From: Acanthaster planci
Taxonomy: Eukaryota; Echinodermata; Asteroidea; Valvatida; Acanthasteridae
DNA length: 64,000 nucleotides
Assembly: GCF_001949145.1 (NCBI RefSeq)
Contig: NW_019091437.1
Coordinates: 793,287-857,286 of the forward strand
Direction: 5' to 3'
A model generated the notes under the pieces. The model was not told the origin of the DNA and made no database searches. It was given only the letters and a program-made list of their open reading frames with translations. The position numbers were made by a program, and so were the translations under genes. This document shows, piece by piece, positions 12,701 through 27,700 of this stretch; positions within the stretch are counted from its first letter, which is position 1; the number at the start of each line of letters is the position of its first letter.

Positions 12701-15700
12701 AAACTGTTGTTAAATTCTAGAATGGCCAACACTGCAGTCCGCTTATGCCCATCCCAGAAATGGACAAGACCAACACAAGACCTTGAGTGTGATTTTGAGT
12801 TGCAAACTGTTGGACCTGAATCAGGGGTATGAGTGGCCACTTAAAACTAAAGCTGAAAACAGCCAGCAAAAAGCTGAAATGTAACAAGTTCCCATACTTT
12901 TGTGCAGACCAGGTGTACAAAAAAAGCTGAAATTCAGGGTCAACATCTAAACAAAAAAAGCTGAATTCTCACACTCCTGTTCAATACTGTATTCTTTTGT
13001 CACTGTTCTTTAATAGTTCTCTTGCATATATACAGCAATTTTGAGGTATCAAACTTATTTATGAACATTTATGTAGCATACTTCTAGACTTATGGACGGA
13101 AAACAGAACCAACCAACCAACCAACCAAAATGGACTATTCATCACGTAACTCTGAATCGAAGAGGCATTTAAAAGAAACTGTAATCATGAAGCAGAAGTT
13201 GTTTTATTAGGAGATCAAGTCCAAAAACAAGAAGGACTGTTGTACAAGATACTGCTCCGAGACATTTCTTTCAGCCTCAAATTACGAAAAAAGCAGTGTT
13301 ACTGAACAACGGCATCTGCAACATACCTTGGTAGTTAGTTTGGTCAACTTGTTGTCCGGCGCCGTGTCAATCTGCCGGCCGTAGACACTGAACTTGATGC
13401 TGCTGTTCTCAAAGTAACTGAGGACGTCCTCGGTGGTGCTGGGTATGGAGACAATGCGGCTGTGATTCCACTCCGGGGACAGCGTGTCTCTCTTCTCTGT
13501 CGTCCAGGTGTAATCTGTCTCTTGGTAACACTTATATTTGACCTTCAGGCCGTGGGAGAAGCGAGACTTGTGGATCTCCCCATTGCGTACAGTTACCTGT
13601 CCAGGGGAAATAACAAAAATATATAATCATATGGAGGTAACTCTACATCCGTGTAACATTTCGAAAGCTGTAACAGCTGTAAGCAAACTTATCAGCAGGG
13701 TACAAAAACCATAGTTACTGTCAACACTGTCTGCCGGCATTGAACCACTGGTTTTAGGTTGTTAATTTGACACCAGAGTGTTTAATTGAATGCCCAGGCC
13801 TGTAGGCTGGGGGGGGGGGTTCAAACAACCCCCCCCTGCTTCTGAGTTCTGCTTGTTTTGGGGGTTTTTTTTAGTACATACTAACATGTCTTGCATTATA
13901 CATCCTTCAGTTCGTGACAAACATGCAACTTTTTCGAAGTTATGTTCCAAGGAACATCACAGGCCCTAGTATAAAAAATGTGTTCACAGTGCCAAAAGTT
14001 CCACTTTTGGGTATGACGAGCCCCCAAGTCTCCGGTCAGGCAACAGGCCTGATACCTGCAGGTTTTCCAGTGTAACATCAAAAGTTGAGTTCAAATGTTG
14101 GTCATCTTTTTACTGGAAATTTAAAGAAACATTTGAGGCTTCATGAATGAGACTGACTTTGTAGAATAAATGAAATTTTCAATAATGAATCTTAATTTAA
14201 GTTTCTTTAATCAAGAACTTTTAGGAACACAACCGAATATTATCTGGTACTTTCAGTTAAGTTTCACTATTTTGGAGGATGGATCACAGACAGTGTTTAT
14301 TTGCTGAAATGTCCACAGTTCATTAGAAAATGTCGTCAGCATTTAAACATTCTGGTCAACACTTAGTGTTTTCTCTATAAGTCCATGTATGTTGATATAG
14401 ACTTTTAACGATGGACAATGGTACGGTTCATTGTTGAAAATGTAGTTCATTACAGAAAAATATTGCGTTTAATTGAAGTCAAAAACTAACCTTGAAATGG
14501 TAAGGTTTTCCCAGCAGCTCATTAGGGTCATCCACAAACTCATCTTCTCCGATTGGTTGACCATTCTGGTTGCATGGGGTGATATTAACGACCAATGAGC
14601 CTTCTTCCTTACCCTGAAGAAATGAAAAGAGATGCATAATATGTGTTAAATGAACTACTTCAGGCTGGATGACATATAAATACGCAGGGACTTCCTAAAC
14701 ATGGACCATAAGTACGTTCTGACAATTTGTGTACATAGCGCCACATGATGATTCTAATCGTATTAATGTTTGAATTATTCCCATTGGGCTTGTATGCACA
14801 CTGGCTCAAACTAGTGCATGGAAGTTGAGCTGTGGACCACAGATGAGCGTTGTAGCAATTGTCGTCCTATGACAATGTCTCGGAGTTTTGAATAAAGGAA
14901 CAATGTGGTAAAAAGTGTCACACAAATCTTGAAGAAATGACCACAAAGGTTCAACATTTGTAAAGTGCAACTTTGTAGAGGAGAGTGGTTGTGGTGTCTT
15001 GTCATTTTGAAGAGTTGGTATTAAGGGCCAACAATTAAATCTCCCACCTAGGATAAGTGTGACGTGGAGTAGTACAACGGCAAGGGGTTAGAGAGGCTGC
15101 TTTTTTTGGATAATTTTAACACACCTAGTCTGTAGCCTTCTGAAAAAAAATTGAAGTTTCCCCTCCAGAAGTCGGTCCACAGTTAGCAAACACATGGTAA
15201 AAAAACCTGCAGATGCATTCTGTTGAAAATACTTTTTTTTTTTGTAGCAGTTTTTAGAAAGGTGTTAGACGCTGTGTTACATCATTAAGAGCCCTCAAGC
15301 TAACACCTGCATGGCCCTTCAAATGGAGGGTCTCAAATGTGAAAATTGTGTTTATAGCTGGATTCAGCATAAGGAGGGTAACGCCTTTTTTCATGCAGCA
15401 TTCTCAGTTACATGTGAAACCACTGCAGAGGAGGGGAACTCTTCAACTGTTACGGACTACGATTACTTCCAGAGTTAAAATTACAGTTCAGTTGAACAAC
15501 TGATTGAAATGAAATTCATGGCTGGTATATTTGCTGCGTTCAGGAATAATGGCCTTCATTAGAAAAATGGCTGAATCAGATTTTAAGTCTTGAAGCTAGT
15601 ATCAATGTTGAACTCAAGGAAAATTGACATGCCCAGAATAGCACATGTAAGCTTATCTTTGTCCTTACTATAAAAATTCAACACTTCTGGATAGAAAAAT

Positions 15701-18700
15701 CACAAACCTTGAAGTCAGTGACTGCAACCTTGTCATCAAAGTCCAAGTAATAGCCAAGACTCTGGAGAAAGACATTGGCCGTGCCAATCAGCACATCCTC
15801 AGGTGGCTCCCAGAATGGGTCCTCTTCTTTAGGTAGTTTCAAGACATCCTCATCGCCGTCAATGTACCTCTGGTACAGATCCTACAAGTGTGACATAGGG
15901 AAGGCAATATGAGGTTCATGTACAGATCAAAACGCTACGTTGGGATTTCAGTTTTGTTGAGCTGTGGCAAGTTTGTGGAAAAACTTGGGATGCTGCTGTA
16001 CGTTAGGTAACATTTCCTGATCGATCTTCTATCAGAGCTCCCATTCACATGGCTTCATCTTCAGATCGCACAGTAGGAAGCCAGAAAGGGTACAATTCAC
16101 AACACACCGTGCCGCCTCGTTTGCCTTGAAAGCCTTCATTTTCTCCCCCACATTTCATTATCTGTCTTTTATTATGTCATGTGCCCACAGGACATTTTAA
16201 GAGAACACTTTGACAAGTAGAGGATGGATTGGCCACAGTCTTAGTTTTAAAATTTACATAGCTGACAGAGAACATTGGATTACGACCTGCAATAAAGCAA
16301 GAGAATCATATGTGACAGGAGCCATCACACTGTGATCACGTGATACCTTTAAATTCAAAGCTCTTTGCAGAACTAAAATGTACACCCAACTACTGAGTGC
16401 ATCAAGGATTGTACCTGTACGACGTATCTACGATTGATGAACTTCCCTCTCTCCCACAGCCAACTGTTTTGGTTCAGGAGGTCTTTCATTTTCACCATAA
16501 CTCTGGAAAGAGCCAAAAAAAAAATAAGCTTAAGCCAGCCATGATCAATCACCTTCTTAATTCATGTTTATAGCAGTTTTACACCATTTGGAATAGTGTG
16601 CTTTTGGTGAAAAAAGTCTTACACACTGTGATTAAGAGAAGATAAAGTGGTACTATTGTAAAACTAACTTAGAGACAACTAACATTTTTACATACATTTA
16701 AAACCTGCAATAAACAACTATTTTCTTTATTACCAATTTGATGTAAACACTATCCACTAAATTTGACAACCTGTTCAGAGGTTTTGTGCCAGTTGAAAGG
16801 CACATCAGAGACCAGGCATTTCTGTAATGATAATACTAGAGATACAAATTCACCCAACAAAAAAACCTACTGGCATAACCAACAAATACTCTGCAGGTAT
16901 TACACATTGAAACTGGCTGGAGCAACTAAGTTTACGTCAACTTTGTTTTGCTAAGTAAATGGGCTTGTGAAATCTCACTTTGTTTCCCTGTTTGTGCCCT
17001 CCTGTGCCTCCTCGCTCAATAGCACTATCTCAAAGCTCTTGTGTTTGTCTAACTCCTCACTGACAGCGTTGACCTCATTGACCATGGGCAGCAACTCAAC
17101 GATCTGATCCTGCGTCCTCTGTTGATCTGCAGCAGGAAACAAGAGTCAGTGTTGAACTATACCTTAGAGGACAGGGTAATGTTCATCGTCTCCGACAGAC
17201 TAAGTACACAAATTCTTGGCAACATCTTAAACACACAATTCCTGGTTTGGTATACTTCACTAAAACTGTGCAATGAACAACCGAGGTTTCACGAACTAAC
17301 GTGAAGATATGCATACGTACACGGCTTACTAATCTGTCACTTCAAGATTTTGGTATTCTGAAATTCCAAACTAACACATAAGTATGTTTTGGATGTGTTT
17401 TTCAGAGGAGAATACTTGCAGATGTTGGAAACACATTATCTACTCATATACTTGTGAAATGTAGTAGCATTTAACTAAAAATAATTCTTACTGGGAATAA
17501 AGGTTTCATTTTGTACAAATAAAAAATGTCCCGAGACTTACACATGTTAGTGTGGGAAAATGCACATTATGGGAAATGCAAATACTCAACGCAAAGTGCA
17601 CACAAGAAGCCTTTGTGTTACTTCATGAACTTAACAGGGATTGTAAGTTCTCTGCCAAAGATGTCAAAGATGTCATCTCGACAGAAATGGAATGATGTGA
17701 GTAAACTGTCTAGGCCTCTTACTGATTTACTTTGGAGAAAGAGCCTCGTGAAAGACGTGCAAAGGCTGTTTTTAAGGCCTTTAACTTTAACATGGCTTAG
17801 GTGACATGGTATTTTGTTAGGTTTAACCTCATATTTGTACTATAGCCAACAAACATCTTGATGTGCAAATTCTCTTACAAGAGACGTCAACAAACTGCGT
17901 TTTCGGATCATGCACAGACTACAATGTGCCTGACATGCATTTTGAAAGACAACTTCACAAACTCATTTTTGATCAATTTTTTACTGTTCACTTTGTGGCT
18001 TTGCCCATTGTTTTGAACCACAGCATCACAAAACTGGAGCGCCGTGACGCAATTATTTTCAAACTACCAACGAGGTCCATCCCGGCAATGTATCTGTACC
18101 TTGCGTGAGATTTCCGCCGGCCATCAACCCCCTGGCCTCCGCCAGCTCCTTCTGGGCAAATTCCCACTCCACCACGGGTGGTGTGCCCTCGGGGGCCTTG
18201 GGGTTGAGTGGGTTGTGGAAGACAAACAGGTGGTTGGAGCCGAACATTACACGGTCCAGGTGCTCCAGCGTGCGGGCACCAGCCAGCGGCACACCATTGA
18301 CCTTGATCTTACAGCTGGAGCTGTAAGGACGCAGGGTGATCTCGCCATCATTGTTAGTGACTATGGCGTGCTGCTTGGAGATACTGGATTACAAAACAGA
18401 AGGCTTATGTCATTTGACACCGACCCTTTGCATACAGTGCCCATGTTAGAGATGTTCTTTTGTTATTTCAATGCAGTGATAAATGAATGCACTGAAGGCC
18501 TATTCATGTATTTCCATGTAGAACATAAGTGCTCATCTCAGAGATGGTTGCTGTACAAAAGATCTATTGTATAATTAGAAGCCATTTGGGGGGTCTGTTT
18601 TATTATTCAAATTCCCAAACAATGAATGTACGCAAGGTCTACTCATGTTTCAGAATACACAGCATTTCTTGATTCAATGCAGACAGGCTTCGGTTTCTGA

Positions 18701-21700
18701 ATCTTGTGACTAAGTAACTCAGCCAAACTCTGGTGCCAATTGATCTGCAGCTAGATGGATGTCAGCTGGAAAAAAGCCGGTTATACAAATCCTCTGGCTA
18801 GTAACTTCAAATATCTGCCAGAAATTTGAACTAAATAGATTTGAATCCAACATACATAATTAATGACTCCAAGCAAATGAAATGAAACATCTTCACCACA
18901 TTCTCAAAGCACAAACCTGATTGCCTTTTTCAAGAAAGCAAGGTTCACACATTCCCCCCCCTTTGACCTGCCAATGACCACCTTCCCGCATCTTCTCACT
19001 CACCTAAGTCCACTCAGCATGATGGTCGGTGGGGGGTCGGCGTCCTTCCTTCCGATCGTCGTCTCACTGGCGCCCAAGAAATGGAAGACCACATTGCTTA
19101 GCATGTGGTCCTCGTTGAGGTTGGCAAAGTGAGGCTCTTTGTTGCGCCGAGACTGTACGATGGCCTTCTGGTCCACTGCCTGATCCTCCTCTTGCATTTG
19201 TTGCTCATGCTGAAGGAAGAAAACAAGCATTAACCATTCAAAGTTAAGTAACGAATTTTATTCCTTCATGTGCCACTGTAAATTAACTGATGTTAGCACC
19301 AGTTTTGCCGTCAAGACCATCACAAGGCCAGGGGAAAATTTCATAGAGCTGCTCTAGCACAAAATTTGCTTAAGCACGGGAAAAACCTGCTTGATAAATC
19401 AGGAAACCAGTCAAAGTTCCATGTGATGTGTATTGTTTTGGGATCATATTTAGCTGTCTTTTGGTTAGCATAACAATCAGATAGAGTTTGAACTGGTAAC
19501 CTTTGTTTTTTTAAGCAAGGTTTTTCACGCTTAAGCAAATTTTGTGCTTAAGCAGCTCTATGAAATTGGCCACACATAAGGCCATGCCCAAGATCAAGAC
19601 CAGTCATGAGTGACAGGGTGGACAATTTCATCAAAATAGCTTTTGACCTGAATTCAGGCTGGAGGTCTTGTGTTGAACTTGCGATGATCTGGTGATGGTC
19701 TTGTGAGGTCTTGGTCCTTACAGGACTTTGTAGTATTTTTATTTGACAACTTTCACAACATCAACAGATACACGAGGGCTTTGGCTACGAGAACTGACCT
19801 TTTTGTCCCAGTCAAAGTCTTCCATAGCCTCTTGGTTGGCCATCAGCTGGGCCCTGATCTCTTCCATCATCTCTTGTCTCATCTTCTCTTTCTCTGAAGA
19901 TGTAAACCAAAACAAAAACCAAGATGCTTAGGAAACCATGAAGTTGGAAATGGTTGGGGGAATGTGTCGTAACTGGTGACTAATTTTGAGGCCAGGAATA
20001 AGACAAAATGTCTTTCAAAGTAAAAGCAGCAGTTAGGGCAAGAAAGATCAGGTCACCGAGACCACAGTTCCCAGTTATTAAAGCATTCTTCCCCCAGGAA
20101 GATCTGAGACTTTCTTTTAAGCTCTAAGATTAGAACCAAATTATGCACTTTATAATGAAAGCCTATCATATTGACAAACTTCCAGGAGCTGCTATCTGAG
20201 TATGTAGTGAGACCAACTGGATGTGAGCTGATGCTATAACGATACAAGGTTGTCCCAAACAAAGCCTTTATTCTAAAATTTCCCTCAAAATTACACTTGA
20301 CATGGGACTGTCCACTGAGGGATTCAATTTGTTTTGAGGCAGTAGCACTAAATGGGTTACTGTTAGGCCTGTGCCGGGTACCCGGGTACATAAGCAGCAT
20401 ACGTAAAAAAAACATCTTGATCAATTAAAATTGATGCTCTGAATACAGTCCCAAATCTTCTACCCCCCAAAAAATCCACAAGGAACAATTCTTTAGTTAC
20501 AGCATGCAGCCAGCGCAGGGAACTTCGTTGACCATTTCCTGCAACGCACTGCAAAAAGTGGCCTCTCAGTGATAACCTCCTGTTGGTACATTGCTTCCTC
20601 CATCGCCCATACTGCCTACGATGAAATGTCTGTGGCACATCTACCAAAAGTTATTGCAGCCCATGCTGTCCAGGTCAGTCCACTCATGAACTTATTAACA
20701 CCTCAGGTACAGATTATAAATGTACAGGCCCAGCCTACCTTCAGGTGTCATGTTCACGCCCCCTTCTGGTGCTACAATCCCGCCTCCTGACATGGCATTC
20801 TTCAACCTCTCGTTCTCTTCCCTCAGCTCGCGGATCAGCTTCTCCACGGGGTTCTCGTTGACTACTGCTTTGTTCTTGATCTTCTTGGCCCGGTCTGCGT
20901 AACGCAGTGTGCTTAGGGTCTCGTCGTGGTTTATGTCCGCAGGGGAGAGGGCAGCAATCATGATAGTTTTGCTGTGTTAGGAACAGACACAGGAAAGGGG
21001 TTATTTATTTACAAACAATAAATGAAAAGACTTTTATTTATTTCTAGTGTACAGCGCAGAAATTAAAGAGGGGTAAAGTCTACTTCCCCAACAGTCCTGA
21101 GATATAATAATAATGTCACACTTTGTTAACCATGCTACAGTCAAAGCAACCAATTGGAAATGTGTGGAATGACTGTTGGGTAGGTTTGAGAATTCTTTGA
21201 ATTCTTGTTAATCAAACCCATTTTGTCAGGTTGCAATCAATCAAGCCAATCTCAGGTCATGTCACACAAGTCAATTAACAAATGAAAGGGGACGAACAAT
21301 GATGAAGTGGTGAAGGGTATTCCTTTGTCCAAAATCATTTGCATGGCTTGAGACTGTATGAATGATTGACTGACTTATTGGGATTTCGTTGAAAATCCGA
21401 TCGTTGATGTTATGATGGGAAATTGGAAACCGTTGGTCCTGGTGTCTATTACGCATAAACTGCAGTGGCAAACAAAATTTCATATAAAACCACAAAAAAT
21501 CTCAGTGTCTTTTGTGAAAATCCATTATGTGAGCAGCACTGAATAGCACAGCCCCTGACCTGGTCCTACAATACCATGTGGAACTCACACATCTGATTTG
21601 TTGGACAATGATTTCAAACCAAATCAACAGATCAATTCTGTGGGTCATGATCATCTTTTACCTGTTGCCACCGAGAGCATTTTGCAGGAGTTTGGTCAGC

Positions 21701-24700
21701 ACTGAGTCACGGTAGGGAACAAGTACTTTCTTCTTTCCCATAGACAGGTCAGCCAAGGCCTAAAGAAAGTTTTAAAAACATGATCAGTCTACCTGATCTG
21801 GGTATTTGCCTGGGAAATGGTTATGCGTTGCAACTTTCAATTAATCCTGAAATTCTTTAACACTTCAAACCGTTTACATTTGCCGGAACACTTTTGCCCA
21901 TAAAATTAGTAAGCACACTTCCAAAGTCATGTAATCCTCCAAAGCATACTAACCCTTAAAAACTACTTTAAGTTCTTTGCATGGTGACGCAGAGAATTAG
22001 TGAATGTAGCAGTCTCGAAGCTTCTGAGATTTTGGCAGTTCTAATTTGCCATAATTTCTTTGTTTGTATAGTCTTCTAACTACCTGAGCCTCTTTTGGGT
22101 TTTTACATTTTGTTTTTGATTTTGTGGCTCTATGTATTTGGTATAATTCCTGTTTATTTGACTTTTTTAGTGTTCATTTTCTGGAATAATGGTTTTGGGT
22201 TTTTATCTGTGATCTTAAAATGATTTAGATTTTCTTGAATGTATTAAATATCATGCTATCTGACACTAAGTTGAAAACAGAGATGGAAAAGATTATCTGT
22301 CTTGGATGTTAACAAATAATTCTACACAAGCTACATACGCTTGTAACGAATTTCAGCAAGGTCTCTAATCAAGTGTGCCTAAAAGGAAAATTCCTGCCAA
22401 TGTTAAAAGCAGATATTCAGCTTTGAGATGGAAGTCTAAATGCTGCAGGTGTCAAAGGCACTTCTGAGAAAGGGTGGCGGAGAAAAGAATGGACTACCAC
22501 AACTTACCGAAATGACATTACCCAGTGATGACAGTGATTTGTTGATGTTGGCCCCTTCCTTGAGTCTGTCTCCAGTGGCGCCTGTGCTGTCTGCACGCTC
22601 GCTTCCTGCAGGAGGATTGGGGAGGCGGGGGCGAGATAAGATCATGAGATAAGAACAAATCTGCTGATTACGAGGCGATGCAGGGAGATGAACAATACCA
22701 AAGGATTTTTTTGCCAAATCTGAACTGAGTAACTTGTGAATTGACATACTGGATGACTTGTGATTGGTTTGTGATGGGCTGATGGTGTCTTGCTTACAAT
22801 TCTGTATGACGCACGTAGCAGTGACAAGAAAGTACTCAGAGGTAACAACACTGATTTCAACAGGAGAGTTAAACAAGAATGATGAATCACAACTGTCATC
22901 TTAACCATTAGGTGGCATCGAGTGGATGGCTGCTACATTTGCAAGGACTCTCTATCGCTACGCACCTGCCAGATCCACCAGGTTGATGACACTGGTCTTC
23001 TTTGTCTCTTGCCCAACATCGTTCTTGCTGATCTGGTCAAACTGGATGGTAACTACGGTGTGAGCACGACTACTTGTGGCATTCATCTGGGTGGCAGCTA
23101 CTGTCCGGTTAGAGGTACCTGTAATAGCAGTAACCACAAAAAGAGAATTATTAATCTTGTTATTATCATCACAATCCACATACAAGCTTATTTAGGGTAC
23201 ATTGTACTGAAGTTTTTGGAGGGCAATACATCCACAGTGAACTTCCACAATGCTCTATTAATGGTTGAAATTTTAAAAGAAGATGTTACAGAACACACTA
23301 GGCCATTTTGAAGCTGTTTTCGATAACATAACGTCTAATTCACAGCAAGGTATCTGGTATTCAACCTGCTTTGCAGAAAAACCTTTTTCCAACAAATAGA
23401 TGTGTGAAAGACAAATAAAAGAAAAGGTTGCAATGACTGGGGAATCCCCCAACCAGCCTTACCCTCCTCAATCCTGTTCTCGATCTCCCTGTAGCTCCCC
23501 ACGGCCACCTTCTTGAGTGACTGGACATAGAACAGGCCCTCCTTGGGGTTCTGTCGGACCTGCAGGCCACCCTTGGGGTTGGTCTTTTGCAAGAGGTCTC
23601 GCACCTGCTCATTATAGATCTCCAGCATGGAGAATGTGACTTCATATTTCTGTGGGATGAAAGGACAACTGACAGTTACAATCTACATGTACAAATACAA
23701 CCTTCAACAAAGAGCAAACTTTGCAGATGTCTGTGAAATGAAAACTCCCAAGTGTCATTATTTACTATTGTGTAAAGTTTGGATCCCCTCGACACGAGAC
23801 AAAATGTGAGGGGATTTCAAAACTGAATTTGTGGTTTCAAAAACCTGATTTCTTATTTCAGCTTGAACAGTTGCTCAAGACATGTCCATGAATAAGAAAC
23901 CCTTACTGATTAATATTTTAATCAATGATATGATTTTCATTTCGAAAAATTTTTAGACCAAAAAGGAGCTGAAGTGATTTACATCGATAATTTCCCTTCA
24001 CATCATTCAAGAGTTTGTCTACATTACTCCAACCACTTTTATGCGGGATAATGCTCCCACTGCATGCCAAATGCAGCAGAGACATTTCAATTGGATCAAC
24101 AGTGCCTTGTAATCAGACAATATGCATGGAGTACTAAATCTGATAGAATCAAGATGATAGAATTAACACACCTAAAACATAATGACATCACGCTTTGTTT
24201 ACAAGTGCCCTTTCCTATGGCAGTTCGATGGATCATGTCCCACATCACTGCAGCAGGAGAGCGAACATGTAAATGAAGTGTGAAGTCATTACGTTATAGG
24301 TCTATTTGCTCCGAGACCTAACACTGTGACAGCTGGTTGCCTGTACCTGAAATCTACAGTGGCACCATATAATCTCTACTCGTTGGTAGGAGCAGAGTGC
24401 TGACGAGTACCAGTGCAGTTACTCAACATTTGGACAGTATGCTCTATGCATATGCTCCATCCATGGTCGGTCTCCCAATGTATGGACAGACATGTCCAAA
24501 AGTTCATATACCGCACAGGTTTATTTTGTAAACTCCACTCACTCCAAAAGGAGATTATTATAGGGTTCTATGGCAAATGTACACCCGTTGGTTGCCAACA
24601 TTCATGTTCAAGAAATTGCAAAATGTGCCTTTGAACTGAAATGCATTAGTCTCAACGTATCAAATTCACAGAGCTACAAAATGGACTCGCAAGGTCACAC

Positions 24701-27700
24701 TGTCACCTACTGGAACACAGTTTTGCAACAAGGTGCTAGATTTCAGGGTATGCATTCATGTCTACTAAAGAGAGAGAGGAATGATTGGGCCTACCCCAGC
24801 ACCCACATACAAGGTGGGATGCTGCAGCACCCACAGCTACCCCCCCCGCAGGTTTGACAACTCCCAGTGAGCCGTTTAAGGTCAACAGTAACCAACTTCA
24901 AAAGCAAGGAAAGTCAAACACTGAAGGTAAACCTTACCACTTTGCCATCGCCACTTTCTATTGTCTTGAAGAGGACATCACAGGTGATTGGAACAATGCC
25001 CCTAAGAACAGAAACCAAAGAGAAGAAATGTTCTTGTTTACTTTCCACAAATGCCCATTCCCCAAACCTGTCATACTTCCCTAAATGAAAGGTTCTACCA
25101 GTCATTTATTAACATTCTGTATTGGGTCACTCCTTCAAATTTTTGGAATGAGAAATCTTTCCCAAGTAGCACATACTTGCATTGACAACCCACTGATCGG
25201 TTCACGCTCATGAGGCTTTGGACTTTAGGCTAAAACATTTCTATCCTATTTTTCAAACTTATTGATTGCTCTAAAAGTAACAACTTACTTGTTTGGCCCA
25301 TAGCCCACCATAGAGTACGACTTGCCAGAGCCTGTTTGACCATAGGCAAACAGCGAGCAATTGAAACCTGAAAGAAAAACAATAGACATATTAATACAAG
25401 AGCGATAAGAGGTAAAACCTGCTTAACTCTTTATCCTTGTTTTTATTTAATGTACTTACATGTATTTCAGTATTTTTCCACTTACCTTGGAAGGCATTGT
25501 CCAAGACCCCTTGGCCCAGATCGTTGAAGACGTTCTGTTGCGATGCATAGTTACTGCCAGGGTTAGCAGCCAGGATACCATCAGGCTGCTCTGTGAAGCC
25601 ATCATGTGACCTGCAAAAGGAGCAGAAACAGAAAATAAGCGTAAATAAATATGAACATGAAAATAAACGTGGATGTTCCAACAGCACAGTCTTGGCCAAT
25701 GGCTGTACATTTCACATTTTCTGCTACTCAGGATCAAGTTTTGAAGATTCACTTCTTAGAAACCGAGACTTAAATAAAAATGAAGACAAGTATGGGGAGG
25801 GGACAATGTCAACACAAACAGATGAGTCATTGGACACAGTGGGTCTTTGTGTAGGAAGTTAATACAGAGGCTAATGTTCAAGGCAAGGGTGTGACGTTTA
25901 CACATTTAAACATTTAAACAAAAGTTCCAATTTGTTTACAGATTTTCCAAACATTTATACGGATCCACCCCTTTTAGAGGTTTGATGTTTTAATTGACGC
26001 AATCTGGGGTTCAGTTTTATCGTTAACGATGCCTGGAAAATGTAATCTGATTTTCAGAACACTTTACTGCTCGGTCATATCACAGGAACACCATGATTTC
26101 ATCACCGGAACTTTATGTGAACTATTTACATTGTATACAATTTGTTGTGTATAAAGTTTTCAATGACACCACGGTAAGGGTGAGAAGTTTACACATTTAA
26201 ACATTTAAAAGGTATGGAAACGTTTTCAAACGTTTTTCAAATTAAATGTAAATTCTCATCCTTACTCCAAGGAACCCACACACAAGCGGTTCAGCAGAAA
26301 AGGAATCCTTAAACTCTTTCCTTTCCTGGATGCAAATATCTTTGTGTTCAGACTGTACTAATGTCTCCAGAGTGCTCTGGAGAGGGCAGGATCTTCCCAG
26401 GAGACAGTGCCAACATCTCAGCTCTGGACGGTGGTTATTAAAATCCCTTGACAGGCATTCCCAGGGATCGATACCCGTTTTGTGTTTCAAGCAACACGCT
26501 GTTACATGTATTTGAAAGAGCCTAATCAGCTCTTCACATGAACAAGAGATGGTGTGTTTTATACCTGTGTTGGACAATCATGGTATACCTACACACGTTT
26601 ATGCATGTTAATAGGCAGAAGGATGCGTATACTCATGTGTCTAATCATTTGCTCAGGGTACTGGGGTGCCACAGTCCCCATCAGCCTCTCCCTTCTTTGC
26701 CAGTGAGGGGGTACTTCAAGTCAGAGCTGTTGCTACGTCAGTAAGACTGCTTTGTGTTCCCTTCCCTTTCTTATGCACCCTCTCTTCCATTTTCCTCTCC
26801 TATCTCCACTTTTCACCCGCTTAGTTTATAAAACTTGTTCAGAGGTACGAAACAGCCATAATACATTGTACCTGTGTCATTTCTCGTGTCACATCATACA
26901 ATATCAATTTGTAATCGACCTGATTTATTGAACTCATTTGTATCCTGGGGAAAAAATTAGACAAATGAAGCTCACCTGTTGCCAGACATGCAAGGTAAAC
27001 AGATAATTGAATACATGTAATAGACTGATAAGAAATATGAGGGACTGAATTCAAAGTCCATACACAGCTTTTGCCATGTCCTTTATCTGCATCAGTACAG
27101 ACCTAATTGAAATATCATTGGGGTTAACAAAGGTCATGGATTGTTTGCAGTGCAATGCTATATGAGATCTATCTTAAATCCGTGTCAATTGTGTTGTTTG
27201 CTTTCTGGACATTCAATAACGTGATTTATATTTGATGACCAGACACGTTTCTTACTCAACCATGCATTATGAATACTCCATCTTTTTTTTTTTGGACAGA
27301 TCTGCCATTTACCTTGTGCTTACACAAACAAAGCAATCATGATGTGTTGATTGTTCGTGCTTTCTCAAGTGTGGAATGCTTTGGTACCTTTGTGAAAATG
27401 GTCCTGACATTCAATTAGTCATATGCTTACACACACACACACAGACACTTTGTGTTGTCACCTTGGTAACGCCTGTGGTGCAGCAATCACTTAGCAACAG
27501 CCAGTAAGATTCAGGAAATGAGTTTCTGCATAAACTATTGTACACATTTCAGCATGCGTTAACGCTACATGTATTCATTACAATCACTACAACCAACAGC
27601 TGACTGACAAATTCACTCCATCTTCATTTCTGAGTATGGCAGGCAATAAACCATGATATCAGACATCAACTAAAAAAATGGTGGATACCATGTTTCATTT

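Noticed and set aside
18044-18574. 176-codon frame on the plus strand
   Set aside because: It lies antisense to the FHA exon of the kinesin; the open frame is a by-product of that exon's codon bias.
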